A DNA stretch of 64,000 nt from Microvirga puerhi (GCF_020089865.1 NZ_JAIRBM010000008.1:124001-188000); one strand, 5' to 3'. Counted from the first letter of the stretch, positions 35,040 through 44,235 are shown. Translations and numbers: made by a program. Notes: generated by a model not told the origin, from the sequence alone.

Positions 35040-35948
35040 TTGGCCCTCTTCGCCCTCGGCACGTCGCTGTGCATCGCACTAGCAACCCTCATCTCTGCCG
35101 AGGTGGTGAAGGCCGTCGGCGGCCCTATGGCGCTGTCGCGCTGGCGTATGCTCATCGGCTTCCTGATGCTGGCCATCATCGCCACAGCGGTGGGAGGCTG
35201 GAGCAGCGTGTCGGAAAGGCATTTTCCCCTCATCCTCCTCTCAAGCCTCGTCGCCATCGTTGTGGCGGACCCGGCACTGAACGCAGGCATTGCCCTGATC
35301 GGCGCACGCAGAACCGGGCTGATCTTCTCGTTGAGCGCACCGTTTGCTGCGGTGCTCGGCTTCCTGGTCCTCGGGGAGACGCTGGGCCTGAGCCAGCTGG
35401 TCGGATGCGCGCTGGTCACTTTTGGGATCGCGTTTGCGGTTGGCTTCAACCGTAGGCCCGCTTCCGAGCCGGACGCAGCGCGTAACAGTTCCGTTCATGC
35501 GGAAGTTCGGCTGTCGGCTGCGGGCGTTCTGCTGGCTGTGCTCGCCGCCTTCGGCCAAGCGGTTGGCATCCTCTCCATGCGGCCCGTGATGCTCGACCAT
35601 CCCGATCCATTCGCCGTAATGGCGCTTCGGGGGCTCGTGGCCGTTGTTTTCCTGTGGGCATACCATTTCGCGTCACCGAAGACTTGGAAATCGGGCATCG
35701 GCATTCCGGACCGGCATACCCTGGCTCGTGTTTCGCTTGGGGTCTTCATTGGGTATGTGGCCGGTATGTCGATGCTGATGATTGCCTTGACCGCGACCAG
35801 CGTGGCGGTTGCCTCGACACTCTCCTCGATGGCTCCAGTCGCCATCCTGCCAATGCTCTGGCTGCGGACGGGTAACAGGCTCGCATGGCAGTCCTGGTTC
35901 GGCGCATGCGTGACGGTTCTTGGCACTGCCGTCTTATTCTGGCGCTAA
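35040..35948 (+). CDS. EamA/DMT-superfamily transporter
   Basis: 302 residues with ten hydrophobic helices in two EamA repeats; each ends with the usual glycine-rich signature (GETLGLSQLVGCALVTFGIA and the terminal SWFGACVTVLGTAVLFW). Likely exports amino acids or other metabolites. TTG 35040 is the only reasonable start: an in-frame stop (TAG 35007) lies just upstream and AAGGAC is seven bases before the TTG. Specificity unknown. Confidence 0.87.
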   Translation: MALFALGTSLCIALATLISAEVVKAVGGPMALSRWRMLIGFLMLAIIATAVGGWSSVSERHFPLILLSSLVAIVVADPALNAGIALIGARRTGLIFSLSAPFAAVLGFLVLGETLGLSQLVGCALVTFGIAFAVGFNRRPASEPDAARNSSVHAEVRLSAAGVLLAVLAAFGQAVGILSMRPVMLDHPDPFAVMALRGLVAVVFLWAYHFASPKTWKSGIGIPDRHTLARVSLGVFIGYVAGMSMLMIALTATSVAVASTLSSMAPVAILPMLWLRTGNRLAWQSWFGACVTVLGTAVLFWR

Positions 35949-35998
35949 AATATGGGACACAAGCCAGCATAAACGGCCAGGCTCAGCGGGTTTCAACC

Positions 35999-36637
35999 CT
36001 AGATCAGCCCGGCGCCGACATTGATCGCCAGCGCCAAAATGGTGGTGTTGAACAGGAAGGACAGGATCGTGTGCGCGAGCGCCAGGCGGCGCATGCGTTT
36101 GGACTCGATCATCACGTCCGAGGTCTGGGCGGCGGCGCCGAGATTGAAGGAGAAATACATGAAATCCCAGTAGTCGGGCCGCGGGGTCTCGGGAAATTTG
36201 AGGCCGCCCCGTTTGCCGGCGTCGCCGTAATATTCATGGGCGTAGTGGATCGCGAAGATCATGTGCACGAAGAACCAGGAGCACACGATCGTGATGCCCG
36301 CGACCGCCAGCCGGAAGGCGACGTCGTCTGTGCTCGTGCGGATGCCCTGCAGTTCCACCGCGATCGCCGCGAGGCTCGCCACCGCGGCGAGAAGCGTCAA
36401 AATCAGCAGGACGAGCGCGCCCTCGTCTTCCTTCTGGGCGCGGCGCTGCATCATGCTGATCGTGGAGCGATAGGCCAGGACGCCGATCATCGCCACATAG
36501 ACGATGACGCCCACATCCCACCCGATCAGGATCCGCGAGTTCGGCTTGAAGCTGCCGGGCAAGGCAAATCCGACTGCTACGCCGATTGCTATGGCGATGA
36601 AAAGGCGCGGATGGTGGCGGGCTGGAATACCGAACAT
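35999..36637 (-). CDS. DUF1345 inner-membrane protein
   Basis: 212 residues with six to seven helices. Conserved family stretches are HMIFAIHYAHEYYGDAGKRG and DYWDFMYFSFNLGAAAQTSD, the hallmark of DUF1345. Role unknown, although the family is often found among alpha- and actinobacterial membrane proteins. Divergent from the OsmC gene across 133 bp. Confidence 0.88.
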   Translation of the reverse strand: MFGIPARHHPRLFIAIAIGVAVGFALPGSFKPNSRILIGWDVGVIVYVAMIGVLAYRSTISMMQRRAQKEDEGALVLLILTLLAAVASLAAIAVELQGIRTSTDDVAFRLAVAGITIVCSWFFVHMIFAIHYAHEYYGDAGKRGGLKFPETPRPDYWDFMYFSFNLGAAAQTSDVMIESKRMRRLALAHTILSFLFNTTILALAINVGAGLI

Positions 36638-36770
36638 GACTTAAACGTTCCCACGGGGACTCTACACGATGCCGCTCGCCGAGGCTCAACGACCAAATGG
36701 CCGGGAGCCGGGCTGGAGGCTTCATCAAAGCGTCCTAGATGAGAGCATGCAACGCACAAGGGAGATCATG

Positions 36771-37193
36771 ATGAATCGTAAGGCAAGGGCCGTATGGCAG
36801 GGCACGGGTCGGGACGGCAGCGGCCATCTCACGACGGATTCCGGCATCCTGTCGAGCACGCCCTATTCCTTCAAGACCCGTTTCGAGAACGAGAAGGGCA
36901 CCAATCCGGAGGAGCTGATCGCTGCCGCCCATGCGGGCTGTTTCACCATGGCGCTGGCCTTCCAGCTGCAGGGAGCAGGTTTCACGCCGACCGAGCTCGC
37001 CACCGAGGCGGTGGTCTCGCTCGACAAGGAGGGCGAGGGCTTCAAGATCTCGAAATCGGCCCTGACGCTCCAGGCGACGGTGCCGGGAATCGACCGGACG
37101 AAGTTCGAGGAGCTTGCCCGCGCGGCCGAAAAGAACTGCCCGGTCTCGAAAGTCCTCAACGCCGAGATCACGATGAATTTTACCCTCGCATGA
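36771..37193 (+). CDS. OsmC-family organic peroxide reductase
   Basis: 140 residues. Family core TNPEELIAAAHAGCFTMALA holds the peroxidatic Cys at about residue 57; the second Cys lies in KNCPVSKVLNAEITM at about 122. Expected to reduce organic peroxides using a dithiol such as dihydrolipoamide. Two adjacent ATGs (36768, 36771) follow AGGGAG; I use the second, which has normal spacing. Followed by palindromic repeat copy 2. Confidence 0.9.
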   Translation: MNRKARAVWQGTGRDGSGHLTTDSGILSSTPYSFKTRFENEKGTNPEELIAAAHAGCFTMALAFQLQGAGFTPTELATEAVVSLDKEGEGFKISKSALTLQATVPGIDRTKFEELARAAEKNCPVSKVLNAEITMNFTLA

Positions 37194-37212
37194 GGGTCTG
37201 ACGAAAACTCCT

Positions 37213-37360
37213 CCGTCATTCCGGGGCGCACCAAAGGTGCGAGCCCGGAACCTATACCCACTGACGGTGCGGAATAAGGTACAATCTTTTCCGCTGCGTC
37301 CTGTCCGGCAACGTTGGTGTTTATGGGTTCCGGGCTCCGCTAACGCGACCCCGGAATGAC
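37213..37360. repeat. 148-bp interspersed palindromic repeat, copy 2
   Basis: Begins CCGTCATTCCGGGGCGCACC and ends CCCCGGAATGAC, with inner arms GAGCCCGGAACCTATA and TTATGGGTTCCGGGCTC. Ends, arms and central GTGTTTATGGGTTCC match copy 1 at 302-448 while the loop sequence differs. It lies 20 bp after the OsmC stop between convergent genes, where it could also act as a terminator. Confidence 0.85.
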
Positions 37361-37390
37361 AGCAGGGCGATCAGAGAAAGACGGTCTTCC

Positions 37391-38584
37391 TCACAGCCCC
37401 AGTCGCCGCGCCCAGGTCTTCGGCGCGGTGATGTCGCTCAGGCCGAGCCAGTCGGCCATCAGGCGTAATTCCGCGCCCATGGGTTCCGCAATCTCGTCCG
37501 GATGGCAGGACGCCTCCGGATGGATGGCATGGACGATAAGGCGGCCAGCCGCGCGGTCGGCCTTCAGGTCGAGCCTTGCGACGATCCTGTCGCCGAGCAG
37601 GAAGGGCAGGCAGTAATAGCCGAATTCCCGCTTCTCCGCCGGTGTATAGATTTCGATCCGATAACGGAAATCGAAGAGGCGTTCCGTCCGGCTGCGCTCC
37701 CAGACGATGGGATCGAACGGCGAGACGAGCGCGCGTGCTTCGATCTTCCGCGGCAGGCGCGCCTGCGGGTCGAGATAGACCGGACCGCTCCAGCCCTCCA
37801 CGGTGACGGGGACGAGGTCGCCAGCCTCGACGAGTTCCGGAATCCGCTTCTTCGCGTCCGTCGTGTCGAGGCGGAAATAGTCGCGCAGGCAGCGCTCGCT
37901 GGCGATGCCGAGGGCCCGGATCGACAGGCGCAGCAATTCCCGCTGTGCCTCGTCCTCCGAAGGTGTCGGCGCATTCAGCACTGAACTGGGCAGGACCCGC
38001 TCCGGCAGGTCGTAGAGCCGTTCGAACCCGCGCCGGGTCGCGGTCGTGACCTCTCCGGCCCAGAACAGCCATTCGAGCGCCCGCTTGCCGTCGCTCCAGC
38101 CCCACCAGGACCCCTGGCCCTTGCCACCGATCGACAGTTCGCCTGCGCCGATGGGTCCCCGTGCGGCGATCTCCCGCTTCACGTCCTCGATGAAGGCGCG
38201 CTTTTCCCGGCCGAACCGGGCAATCCCGCCATAGATCCCCTCGCCGCGGGCGGCCCGGTCCATACGCCAGCGGAACAGGGGGTGAAGGTCGAGACGGATC
38301 AGGGACGCCTCATGGCCCCAATATTCGAAGGCGGTGCGCTTGCGGGGATGATACGCCGCCCGTTCCAGAAGCTCGCGGTCATAGGCGCCGAGCCGGGAGA
38401 ACAGCGGCATGTAATGCGCCCGCACCAGGACATTGACCGAATCGATCTGAAGCAGATTCGAACGCTGGAGCACCCGCGCCAGGTGGCGGGAGGAGGGTGC
38501 GTCGGGACGGCCGTCGGAGAAACCTTGGGCCGAAAGAGCGACGCGGCGCGCCTGGGCGAGAGAGAAGCGGGTTCGGGCAGCCAT
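37391..38584 (-). CDS. ycaQ: YcaQ/AlkX-family DNA glycosylase (winged-helix, HTH_42)
   Basis: 397 residues. The diagnostic motif LLQIDSVNVLVRAHYMPLFS contains the Q-x-D catalytic pattern of YcaQ-type glycosylases, which remove alkylated bases and unhook interstrand crosslinks. Also seen: FEYWGHEASLI, GKRALEWLFWAGEV and FDPIVWERSRTERLFDFRYR followed by YYCLPFLLGDR, all family blocks. Start at MAARTRFS, ATG 38582-38584; a longer frame would read through an SOS box directly upstream. Divergent from the MFS pump. Confidence 0.9.
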   Translation of the reverse strand: MAARTRFSLAQARRVALSAQGFSDGRPDAPSSRHLARVLQRSNLLQIDSVNVLVRAHYMPLFSRLGAYDRELLERAAYHPRKRTAFEYWGHEASLIRLDLHPLFRWRMDRAARGEGIYGGIARFGREKRAFIEDVKREIAARGPIGAGELSIGGKGQGSWWGWSDGKRALEWLFWAGEVTTATRRGFERLYDLPERVLPSSVLNAPTPSEDEAQRELLRLSIRALGIASERCLRDYFRLDTTDAKKRIPELVEAGDLVPVTVEGWSGPVYLDPQARLPRKIEARALVSPFDPIVWERSRTERLFDFRYRIEIYTPAEKREFGYYCLPFLLGDRIVARLDLKADRAAGRLIVHAIHPEASCHPDEIAEPMGAELRLMADWLGLSDITAPKTWARRLGL

Positions 38585-38588
38585 GGGT

Positions 38589-38603
38589 GAACAATTGTAG
38601 AAC
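38589..38603. promoter_or_regulatory. LexA (SOS) box upstream of ycaQ, GAAC-N7-GAAC
   Basis: GAAC AATTGTA GAAC on the plus strand, exact match to the alphaproteobacterial LexA direct repeat. It starts five bases upstream of the ycaQ ATG, so LexA binding would block initiation or early elongation. There is no visible SD between the box and the ATG, so translation may be leaderless or begin from a weak site. Confidence 0.75.
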
Positions 38604-38822
38604 TTTCGTCCAGCTAGCCCGATCCGCAACGGAACGGCAAGCCCATTCCTGCGCTCTTCCCCCATGGATTGCCTCGGATTGTCGCCGGAGAAGACAGGTC
38701 AGCGTCGGAACCCGCACGCCGCCGGTGCGTAAATCCTCATGGCGGTCTATACGCATATCTGGCCTGCGGCAGAGTTCCAGGACAAACCGGCCCTCTTTTC
38801 CTAGAAGGGCGGCAGCAACGCG

Positions 38823-40334
38823 ATGGACATCATGGATCAGCCCACGTCACAGACCCTGCGGCAGCCACAGGCTCCGGCCCTCAGCCAAGCCGAGATTCGC
38901 ACGATCATCCTCGGCATCATGCTGGCGATGCTCCTTGCGGCGCTCGACCAGACCATCATCGCCACCGCCCTGCCGACCATCGGCCGGGACCTCGGCGATC
39001 TGGAGCATCTGCCCTGGATCGTGACGGTCTATCTGCTGACGGCCACGGCCGTCACGCCGCTCTATGGGAAATTCAGCGACAGCCATGGCCGGCGCATCAC
39101 CATGCTGATCGGCATCGTGGTGTTCATGATCGGATCCATCGCCTGCGCGCTCGCGCCGACCATGATCGTGCTGATCCTCGCCCGCGGTCTCCAGGGGCTT
39201 GGCGGCGGCGGACTGATCGCCCTCGGCCAGACCATCGTTGCCGACCTCGTGGCGCCGAAGGAACGCGCGAAATATCAGGTCTACTTCGCCAGCGTCTTCA
39301 TGACGTCGAGCCTCATCGGGCCGGTACTCGGCGGCTTCTTCGCGGAGCATCTGCACTGGTCGGTGATCTTCTGGATCAACCTGCCCCTCGGCCTCGTGGC
39401 GCTGCTGATCGCCTATCACGGTCTCAAGAAGCTGCCGCGGCACGACCGCCCGCACCGGCTCGATCTGCTCGGCGCCCTGCTTCTCGTCGCGGCGACCGTC
39501 TCGCTCCTGCTGGCGCTGAGCTGGGGTGGATTGCGCTATCCCTGGGGATCCCTGCCGATCCTCGGATTAGTCGCGGCGTCGGTGGTCCTTTGGGTGCTCT
39601 TCGGCCTGCGCATGCGGACAGCTCCGGAGCCGCTGATTCCGCCGGGCGTCCTGCACAATCCCGTGGTCCGCATGGGCACCCTGTCCGCCTGCTTCGGCAT
39701 GGGGACCTATATCGGCCTCACCATCTACCTCCCGATCTATTTCGAGGCTGTGCGCGGAATATCCGCGAGCTCCTCGGGTCTCGCGCTGATCCCGCTCATG
39801 GTCGGCACCGTCGCCGGCGCGACATTCTCGGGCCGCGCCATGGCTCGGGTGAAGCATTACAAACGCCTGCCCATGGTCGGACTGTCGGTCGCCATTCTGG
39901 CGACGGCCGTGCTCGCCCTTTTCGCCGGCCGGGTTCCGTTCATCGGCATCGAGATCATCCTGGGAGTGATCAGCATCGGGCTCGGGACGCTGCTTCCGGT
40001 CTCGACCGTGGCGATCCAGAACGCGGTGGCGCTGCACGATCTCGGCGCAGCGACCGGAGCGGCCAACTTCTTCCGGTCTCTCGGCGGCGCCTTCATCGTG
40101 GCGATCTTCGGCGCCATCGTGCTTGGCGGAGCCGGATTGAGCGAGGGCGGCAGCTTCGAGACGCTCGCCGCCACGGCGGCAAGCCGCGGCGTGAATCTCG
40201 CGGACGTGTTCGCCTATGTGTTCATGGCGGCCGTCGTCGGCTTCGGTCTGGCGCTCGCCTTCATACTTGCCATGGAAGAGCGGCCCCTGCGCGGCGGATC
40301 GGTCAAGGCGGCGGAGGCGGCGATCGCGGATTGA
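38823..40334 (+). CDS. MFS multidrug efflux transporter, DHA2/EmrB type
   Basis: 503 residues, 14 helices, the size of DHA2 pumps. Motif A reads PLYGKFSDSHGRRITMLIG and motif C-like GPVLGGFFAEHLHWSVIFWI; the start of helix 1, LAALDQTIIATALPTIGRDL, is the D-x-T-I pattern of the family. Exports drugs using the proton gradient. No EmrA adaptor gene is attached. ATG 38823 is followed by ATG 38832 as alternative. A hairpin terminator follows. Confidence 0.9.
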   Translation: MDIMDQPTSQTLRQPQAPALSQAEIRTIILGIMLAMLLAALDQTIIATALPTIGRDLGDLEHLPWIVTVYLLTATAVTPLYGKFSDSHGRRITMLIGIVVFMIGSIACALAPTMIVLILARGLQGLGGGGLIALGQTIVADLVAPKERAKYQVYFASVFMTSSLIGPVLGGFFAEHLHWSVIFWINLPLGLVALLIAYHGLKKLPRHDRPHRLDLLGALLLVAATVSLLLALSWGGLRYPWGSLPILGLVAASVVLWVLFGLRMRTAPEPLIPPGVLHNPVVRMGTLSACFGMGTYIGLTIYLPIYFEAVRGISASSSGLALIPLMVGTVAGATFSGRAMARVKHYKRLPMVGLSVAILATAVLALFAGRVPFIGIEIILGVISIGLGTLLPVSTVAIQNAVALHDLGAATGAANFFRSLGGAFIVAIFGAIVLGGAGLSEGGSFETLAATAASRGVNLADVFAYVFMAAVVGFGLALAFILAMEERPLRGGSVKAAEAAIAD

Positions 40335-40341
40335 CGGTTTT

Positions 40342-40360
40342 GCGGGAGCGGTCCCGCTTT
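40342..40360. terminator. Hairpin terminator between convergent genes
   Basis: GCGGGA (40342-40347) and TCCCGC (40352-40357) with loop GCGG, followed by TTT. Located eight bases after the MFS stop and just before the 3' end of the ABC permease on the other strand. Confidence 0.6.
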
Positions 40361-40373
40361 GCCAGAAAAGGCT

Positions 40374-41558
40374 CTAGTCGAGGGTCTGGCGGAACCGCGC
40401 CACCGCGAGTCCCATTGCCGCGAGGGTGAAGAGGCCGAGCGCCAGCACATCCACCTGCAGGTCCACGAAGGTCGCGCCTTTCAGCATGATCCCGCGCACG
40501 ATGCGTAAGTAATGGGTCAGCGGCAGGATCTCGCCGACCGCTTGCGCCCAATCCGGCATGCCGCGGAACGGGAACATGAAGCCCGACAGCAGGATGTTGG
40601 GCAGGAAGAAGAAGAACGACATCTGCATCGCCTGAAGCTGGCTCTTGGCGATGGTCGAGAAGGTGTAGCCCACCGACAGGTTCGCCAGGATGAAGAGCAG
40701 GGTCAGCACAACCAGAAGTCCGAGGCTTCCGACGACCGGCACGCCGAAAAGCAGCTTCGCGGCGCCGAGGATCAGACCCGCCTGCAATCCGCCGACCACC
40801 AGATAGGGCGCGATCTTGCCGAGCATGATCTCGACCGGCCTGATCGGCATGGAGAGCAGGCTCTCCATGGTGCCGCGCTCCACCTCGCGGGTCACCGACA
40901 GGGCGGTGAAGATCAGCATGGTGAGCGTCAATATCGTCCCCATCAGGCCAGGCACGATGTTGAGGCGCGTTTCGCCTGCGGGATTGTAGCGACGGTGGAT
41001 CCGCAGCTCGAAGGGAAGCTCCTGCGGCGCGCGCGATGCGACCGGGCCGATCAGGTCGCGGGAAAAGACGATCGTGGTCAGGCCCTGCAGGGCTGCAACT
41101 GCGCCACCGGCGGCAACGGGATCGCTCGCGTCGGCGACGACGAGGATGGCGGGGCGCTCGCCGCGGATCAGGTCGCGGCCGAAATGCGCCGGGATCTGCA
41201 CGCCGAACTGGACGCGCCCCGATAGGATCAGGTGATCGAGATCCTCCTCGCTCGTGGCGCGCGTGCGGATGTCGAAATACTCACTGACTTGCATCGCCGC
41301 GACGAAGGAGCGCGAAAAGCTGCTCTCGTCCTGGATCAGGACGGCGGTCGGCAGATGTTTGGGGTCGGTGTTGATGGCGTAGCCGAACAGGAGGAGCTGC
41401 GTGAGGGGGATGAAGATCATTGTCGCGAAGGTGATCCTGTCCCGTCGCAGTTGCAGCAATTCCTTGATGAACGCAGCGTAGATGCGGGTCAGCGCGGCGC
41501 GAAAACCCCGGGTCCGCCGGTCGACGGCCGATCGGTCGGTTCCCGCGCCGGCGCTCAT
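40374..41558 (-). CDS. ABC-2 type permease of a multidrug/efflux ABC system
   Basis: 394 residues. One N-terminal helix (ITFATMIFIPLTQLLLFGYA), a large periplasmic loop and five C-terminal helices with LTREVERGTMESLLSMPIRP, the typical ABC-2 EAA-like segment SVTREVERGTMESLL. Start ATG 41558 overlaps the ATPase stop (ATGA). Last gene of a TetR-HlyD-ATPase-permease operon, likely the yhhJ/ybhS-like drug or organic compound export group. Confidence 0.88.
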   Translation of the reverse strand: MSAGAGTDRSAVDRRTRGFRAALTRIYAAFIKELLQLRRDRITFATMIFIPLTQLLLFGYAINTDPKHLPTAVLIQDESSFSRSFVAAMQVSEYFDIRTRATSEEDLDHLILSGRVQFGVQIPAHFGRDLIRGERPAILVVADASDPVAAGGAVAALQGLTTIVFSRDLIGPVASRAPQELPFELRIHRRYNPAGETRLNIVPGLMGTILTLTMLIFTALSVTREVERGTMESLLSMPIRPVEIMLGKIAPYLVVGGLQAGLILGAAKLLFGVPVVGSLGLLVVLTLLFILANLSVGYTFSTIAKSQLQAMQMSFFFFLPNILLSGFMFPFRGMPDWAQAVGEILPLTHYLRIVRGIMLKGATFVDLQVDVLALGLFTLAAMGLAVARFRQTLD

Positions 41559-42511
41559 GCGAAATTGTCCTTCGTGCGGCTCATCAGATCGATGAACACG
41601 TCCTCGAGGGTCGCCTCGCCCGGAGACCAGACCTGTGGGCCTTGTTCCCGCAGATCTTTCGTCGCCGCATCGAGCCTCGCGCGGTCGCGGCCGCTGACGT
41701 GGAGCGCAGTGCCGAAAGGAGCCACCATGTCGACGCCGTCCATAGCCTTGAGCCGCTCCGCGAGTTCGGCGAGGTCGGGACCCGTCACGATGTAGGTCGC
41801 CAGATGTGCATGGGCGATCACCTCGTCCACCGTGCCCTGCGCCAGCAGCTCGCCATAGGCGATGTACGCGATTTCGTGGCAGCGCTCCGCTTCGTCCATG
41901 TAATGGGTCGAGACGAGCACGGTCATGCCCTGGTGGGCGAGGGTGTGGATCTCGTCCCAGAAGTCTCGCCGCGCCTTCGGATCGACGCCGGCGGTCGGCT
42001 CGTCGAGCAGCAGGAGTTCCGGGCCGGGCAGGATGCAGGCGCCGAGCGCCAGACGCTGCTTCCAACCGCCCGACAACTCGCCCGCGAGCTGGCTCGCGCG
42101 GTTCTCCAGCCCGAGGCGGCGGATGGCGCTGTCTGCCGCAGCGTGCGGATCGTCGAGGTTGTAGACCCGCGCGACGAATTCCAGGTTCTCGCGGACCGAC
42201 AGGTCCGCATAGAGCGAAAAGCGCTGGGTCATGTAGCCCACGTGACGCTTGATCTCGGCCGATTGGGTGAGGATGTCGTAACCCAGACAGGTTCCATGGC
42301 CGCTGCCGGGGGTGAGAAGGCCGCAGAGCATGCGCAGGGTCGTGGTCTTGCCGCTGCCGTTCGGCCCAAGAAAGCCGTAGATCAGGCCGCGATGCACCTG
42401 CATCGACAGGTTCTTCACCACCGGACGCCCGCCGAAGGACTTGGTGAGGCCCTGCACATCGATGACGATGTCGGGAACCTCCGCAGCGCGCGTCGCGATG
42501 GCCCCGGTCAT
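41555..42511 (-). CDS. ABC transporter ATP-binding protein, efflux type
   Basis: 318 residues with Walker A FLGPNGSGKTTTLRMLCGLL, signature LSGGWKQRLALGACILPGPE and Walker B LLLLDEPTAGVDPKARRDFW, plus switch His in VLVSTHYMDEAERC. All motifs intact. The C-terminal extension (YIVTGPDLAELAERLKAMDG) is usual for ABC-2 drug exporters. Overlaps both neighbours by four bases, so it is translated with the permease and the adaptor. Confidence 0.92.
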   Translation of the reverse strand: MTGAIATRAAEVPDIVIDVQGLTKSFGGRPVVKNLSMQVHRGLIYGFLGPNGSGKTTTLRMLCGLLTPGSGHGTCLGYDILTQSAEIKRHVGYMTQRFSLYADLSVRENLEFVARVYNLDDPHAAADSAIRRLGLENRASQLAGELSGGWKQRLALGACILPGPELLLLDEPTAGVDPKARRDFWDEIHTLAHQGMTVLVSTHYMDEAERCHEIAYIAYGELLAQGTVDEVIAHAHLATYIVTGPDLAELAERLKAMDGVDMVAPFGTALHVSGRDRARLDAATKDLREQGPQVWSPGEATLEDVFIDLMSRTKDNFA

Positions 42512-43500
42512 GACGACAGCTCCGGCTCCGGCAGGGAGACGCTCACCGGCAGGCCGATCGGGAGGGTTGCGCCACCTAAAGGCTGCGCCTCGATGCGAAA
42601 CACGAGCTTGCCGCGCTCCTGCTCGCTGAAGATGACCGGCGGCGTGTATTCCGCCTGCCCCGACATGAAGACGATCTTGGCCTTCAGGGGTGCCTGACAG
42701 CCGTCGCAGGTCACAGCGACGATCCGTCCGAGGGCGAAAGCGTTCAGCCGCGGCTCGGGCACATAGAAGCGGATGCGACGGTTCTCCGGCGGCAGGAGCG
42801 CCAGGACCGGCTGACTGGCATTCACGGTCTCCCCGGTGCGGAAATAAACATCCTGGACCTGCCCGTCGACCGATGCATTCACTTGACGCTTGGCCAGGCG
42901 GGTTTCGGCCTGATGGAGGGTCGCTCCCGCCGCCTCGACGGCCGCCTCTGCAGCACGGATCTCGGCGGCGCGTCCCGCGATCTGGCCGGCCTGGATCTGT
43001 CTCTGAACCTCCTGAAGCGCCGCCCTGTCGCGCTCGAAGGCCGACTTGGCCTGGTCGAACTGCGCCTTGGCGGCGATGCCGCGGTTGAAGAGGGTCTGCT
43101 GACGGTCGAGTTCGGCCTGGGAGAGGTCGAGCTGAGCCTTCGCCCGCTCTTCCTGCGCCCGCAGCACGGCAATCTCCTCCGGACGCTGGAGAGCAGCCTC
43201 CAGATTGGCCAGCTGCGCCTTCGCCTGCTGGAGCCGCGCGTCGGCTTCGTTGCGTTGCGCGATCTGCATGGATGCATCGAGCGCGAAGAGGAGCTGGCCA
43301 ACTTTGACCTGGTCGCCCGTTTCTACCGTCAGCCGGTCGATCCGCCCGCCATCCTCCGGCGCCATGAACATGAGGTAGCCTTCCACATAGCCCTGGAAGC
43401 GGTCGGGATCGTGGCGTTCCCGGCCGTAGAGCCAGAAGGCTGCACCGGCGACTGCCAGAACCAGGACCGCTACGAGCACGACGACACGGGTCCTGGTCAT
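42508..43500 (-). CDS. HlyD/EmrA-family periplasmic adaptor
   Basis: 330 residues. One N-terminal helix (VVVLVAVLVLAVAGAAFWLY), lipoyl half GRIDRLTVETGDQVKVGQLL, a coiled-coil hairpin from about 70 to 170 rich in Gln, Ala and Arg, then a second lipoyl half and beta-barrel (VNASVDGQVQDVYFRTGE). Links the ABC pump to an outer-membrane channel. Overlaps TetR upstream and the ATPase downstream by four bases. No TolC gene is in the operon. Confidence 0.9.
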   Translation of the reverse strand: MTRTRVVVLVAVLVLAVAGAAFWLYGRERHDPDRFQGYVEGYLMFMAPEDGGRIDRLTVETGDQVKVGQLLFALDASMQIAQRNEADARLQQAKAQLANLEAALQRPEEIAVLRAQEERAKAQLDLSQAELDRQQTLFNRGIAAKAQFDQAKSAFERDRAALQEVQRQIQAGQIAGRAAEIRAAEAAVEAAGATLHQAETRLAKRQVNASVDGQVQDVYFRTGETVNASQPVLALLPPENRRIRFYVPEPRLNAFALGRIVAVTCDGCQAPLKAKIVFMSGQAEYTPPVIFSEQERGKLVFRIEAQPLGGATLPIGLPVSVSLPEPELSS

Positions 43501-44141
43501 GACAAGGGACCCTTCAGGGCCTTCATCATCAGTGCGAGATGCGTCTCCAGCATCGCTTCCACATCGATGGGATCGATGGTCTGGAAAAAGGCGGTCCACA
43601 GAAGCGCCAGCAGGCCCGGAGCGATGGCGAGCTGGGGAAAGCGCACGATCGCGTCGGAGTGGAACTCTCCCGATGCGACGCCTTGCTCAGCAATGCCGCG
43701 CAGGAGGTGCATGCCCCTGCTGATCACCTCTCGGTGATAGATCTCGGCGAGCTTTGGGAAACGCCCCGCTTCGGCGAGGATCAGCCGGACGATGTCCACG
43801 CGGCGGGTGCCGAGGATCTCCTTGCGCAGGAAGGAGAAGAGACCCCTGAGCTTGTCCTCGGCCGAGGCCTCGAGAGCCAGGATATGCTGCTCGATGACCC
43901 CGATGGGCCCGCCGATCTCGGAGCGGATCAGGGTCTCCAGCAGCGCCTGTTTCGACGGCACGTAGAGATAGATCGTTCCTTTGGCGACGCCTGCCCGCGC
44001 CGCCACCTCGTCGAGCCGCGCATCGGTGAAGCCCTTTTCCAGAAAGATATCGAGCGCTGCATCGAGAATGGACTGGAGCTTGGCCTGGCGGTCCTCCTCC
44101 TTGCGGGCGGGAGCGCTCCGGGGCATGCGCTGCTTGGTCAT
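43497..44141 (-). CDS. TetR-family transcriptional regulator
   Basis: About 214 residues. DNA-binding domain: ILDAALDIFLEKGFTDARLD then EVAARAGVAKGTIYLYVPSK, the standard TetR helix-turn-helix. The C-terminal part is a ligand domain with no recognised effector. It heads the efflux operon and should repress it through the operator at 44163. Start ATG 44141 (MTKQRMPRS) with GAGG upstream; ATG 44156 would add five residues. Confidence 0.9.
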   Translation of the reverse strand: MTKQRMPRSAPARKEEDRQAKLQSILDAALDIFLEKGFTDARLDEVAARAGVAKGTIYLYVPSKQALLETLIRSEIGGPIGVIEQHILALEASAEDKLRGLFSFLRKEILGTRRVDIVRLILAEAGRFPKLAEIYHREVISRGMHLLRGIAEQGVASGEFHSDAIVRFPQLAIAPGLLALLWTAFFQTIDPIDVEAMLETHLALMMKALKGPLS

Positions 44142-44162
44142 CGCGGGCAGCCTCATCAATAT

Positions 44163-44182
44163 ATGACTGACTGGTCAGTCAT
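44163..44182. promoter_or_regulatory. TetR-type operator
   Basis: ATGACTGAC TG GTCAGTCAT is a perfect 20-bp palindrome (9-bp arms, 2-bp centre), 22 bp upstream of the chosen tetR start. The TGACNGACNGTCAGTCA type is common for TetR-regulated efflux genes. AT-rich flanks (ATAT/TATATC) may include the promoter. Confidence 0.8.
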
Positions 44183-44235
44183 TATATCACATGGCAATGC
44201 CTTGTCGACGTGTTTGTGAGGGTAGCTGCATTCGC

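Noticed and set aside
38669..40429. 586-codon frame overlapping the EmrB-type pump
   Set aside because: Out-of-frame on the same strand; the pump frame has MFS motifs.
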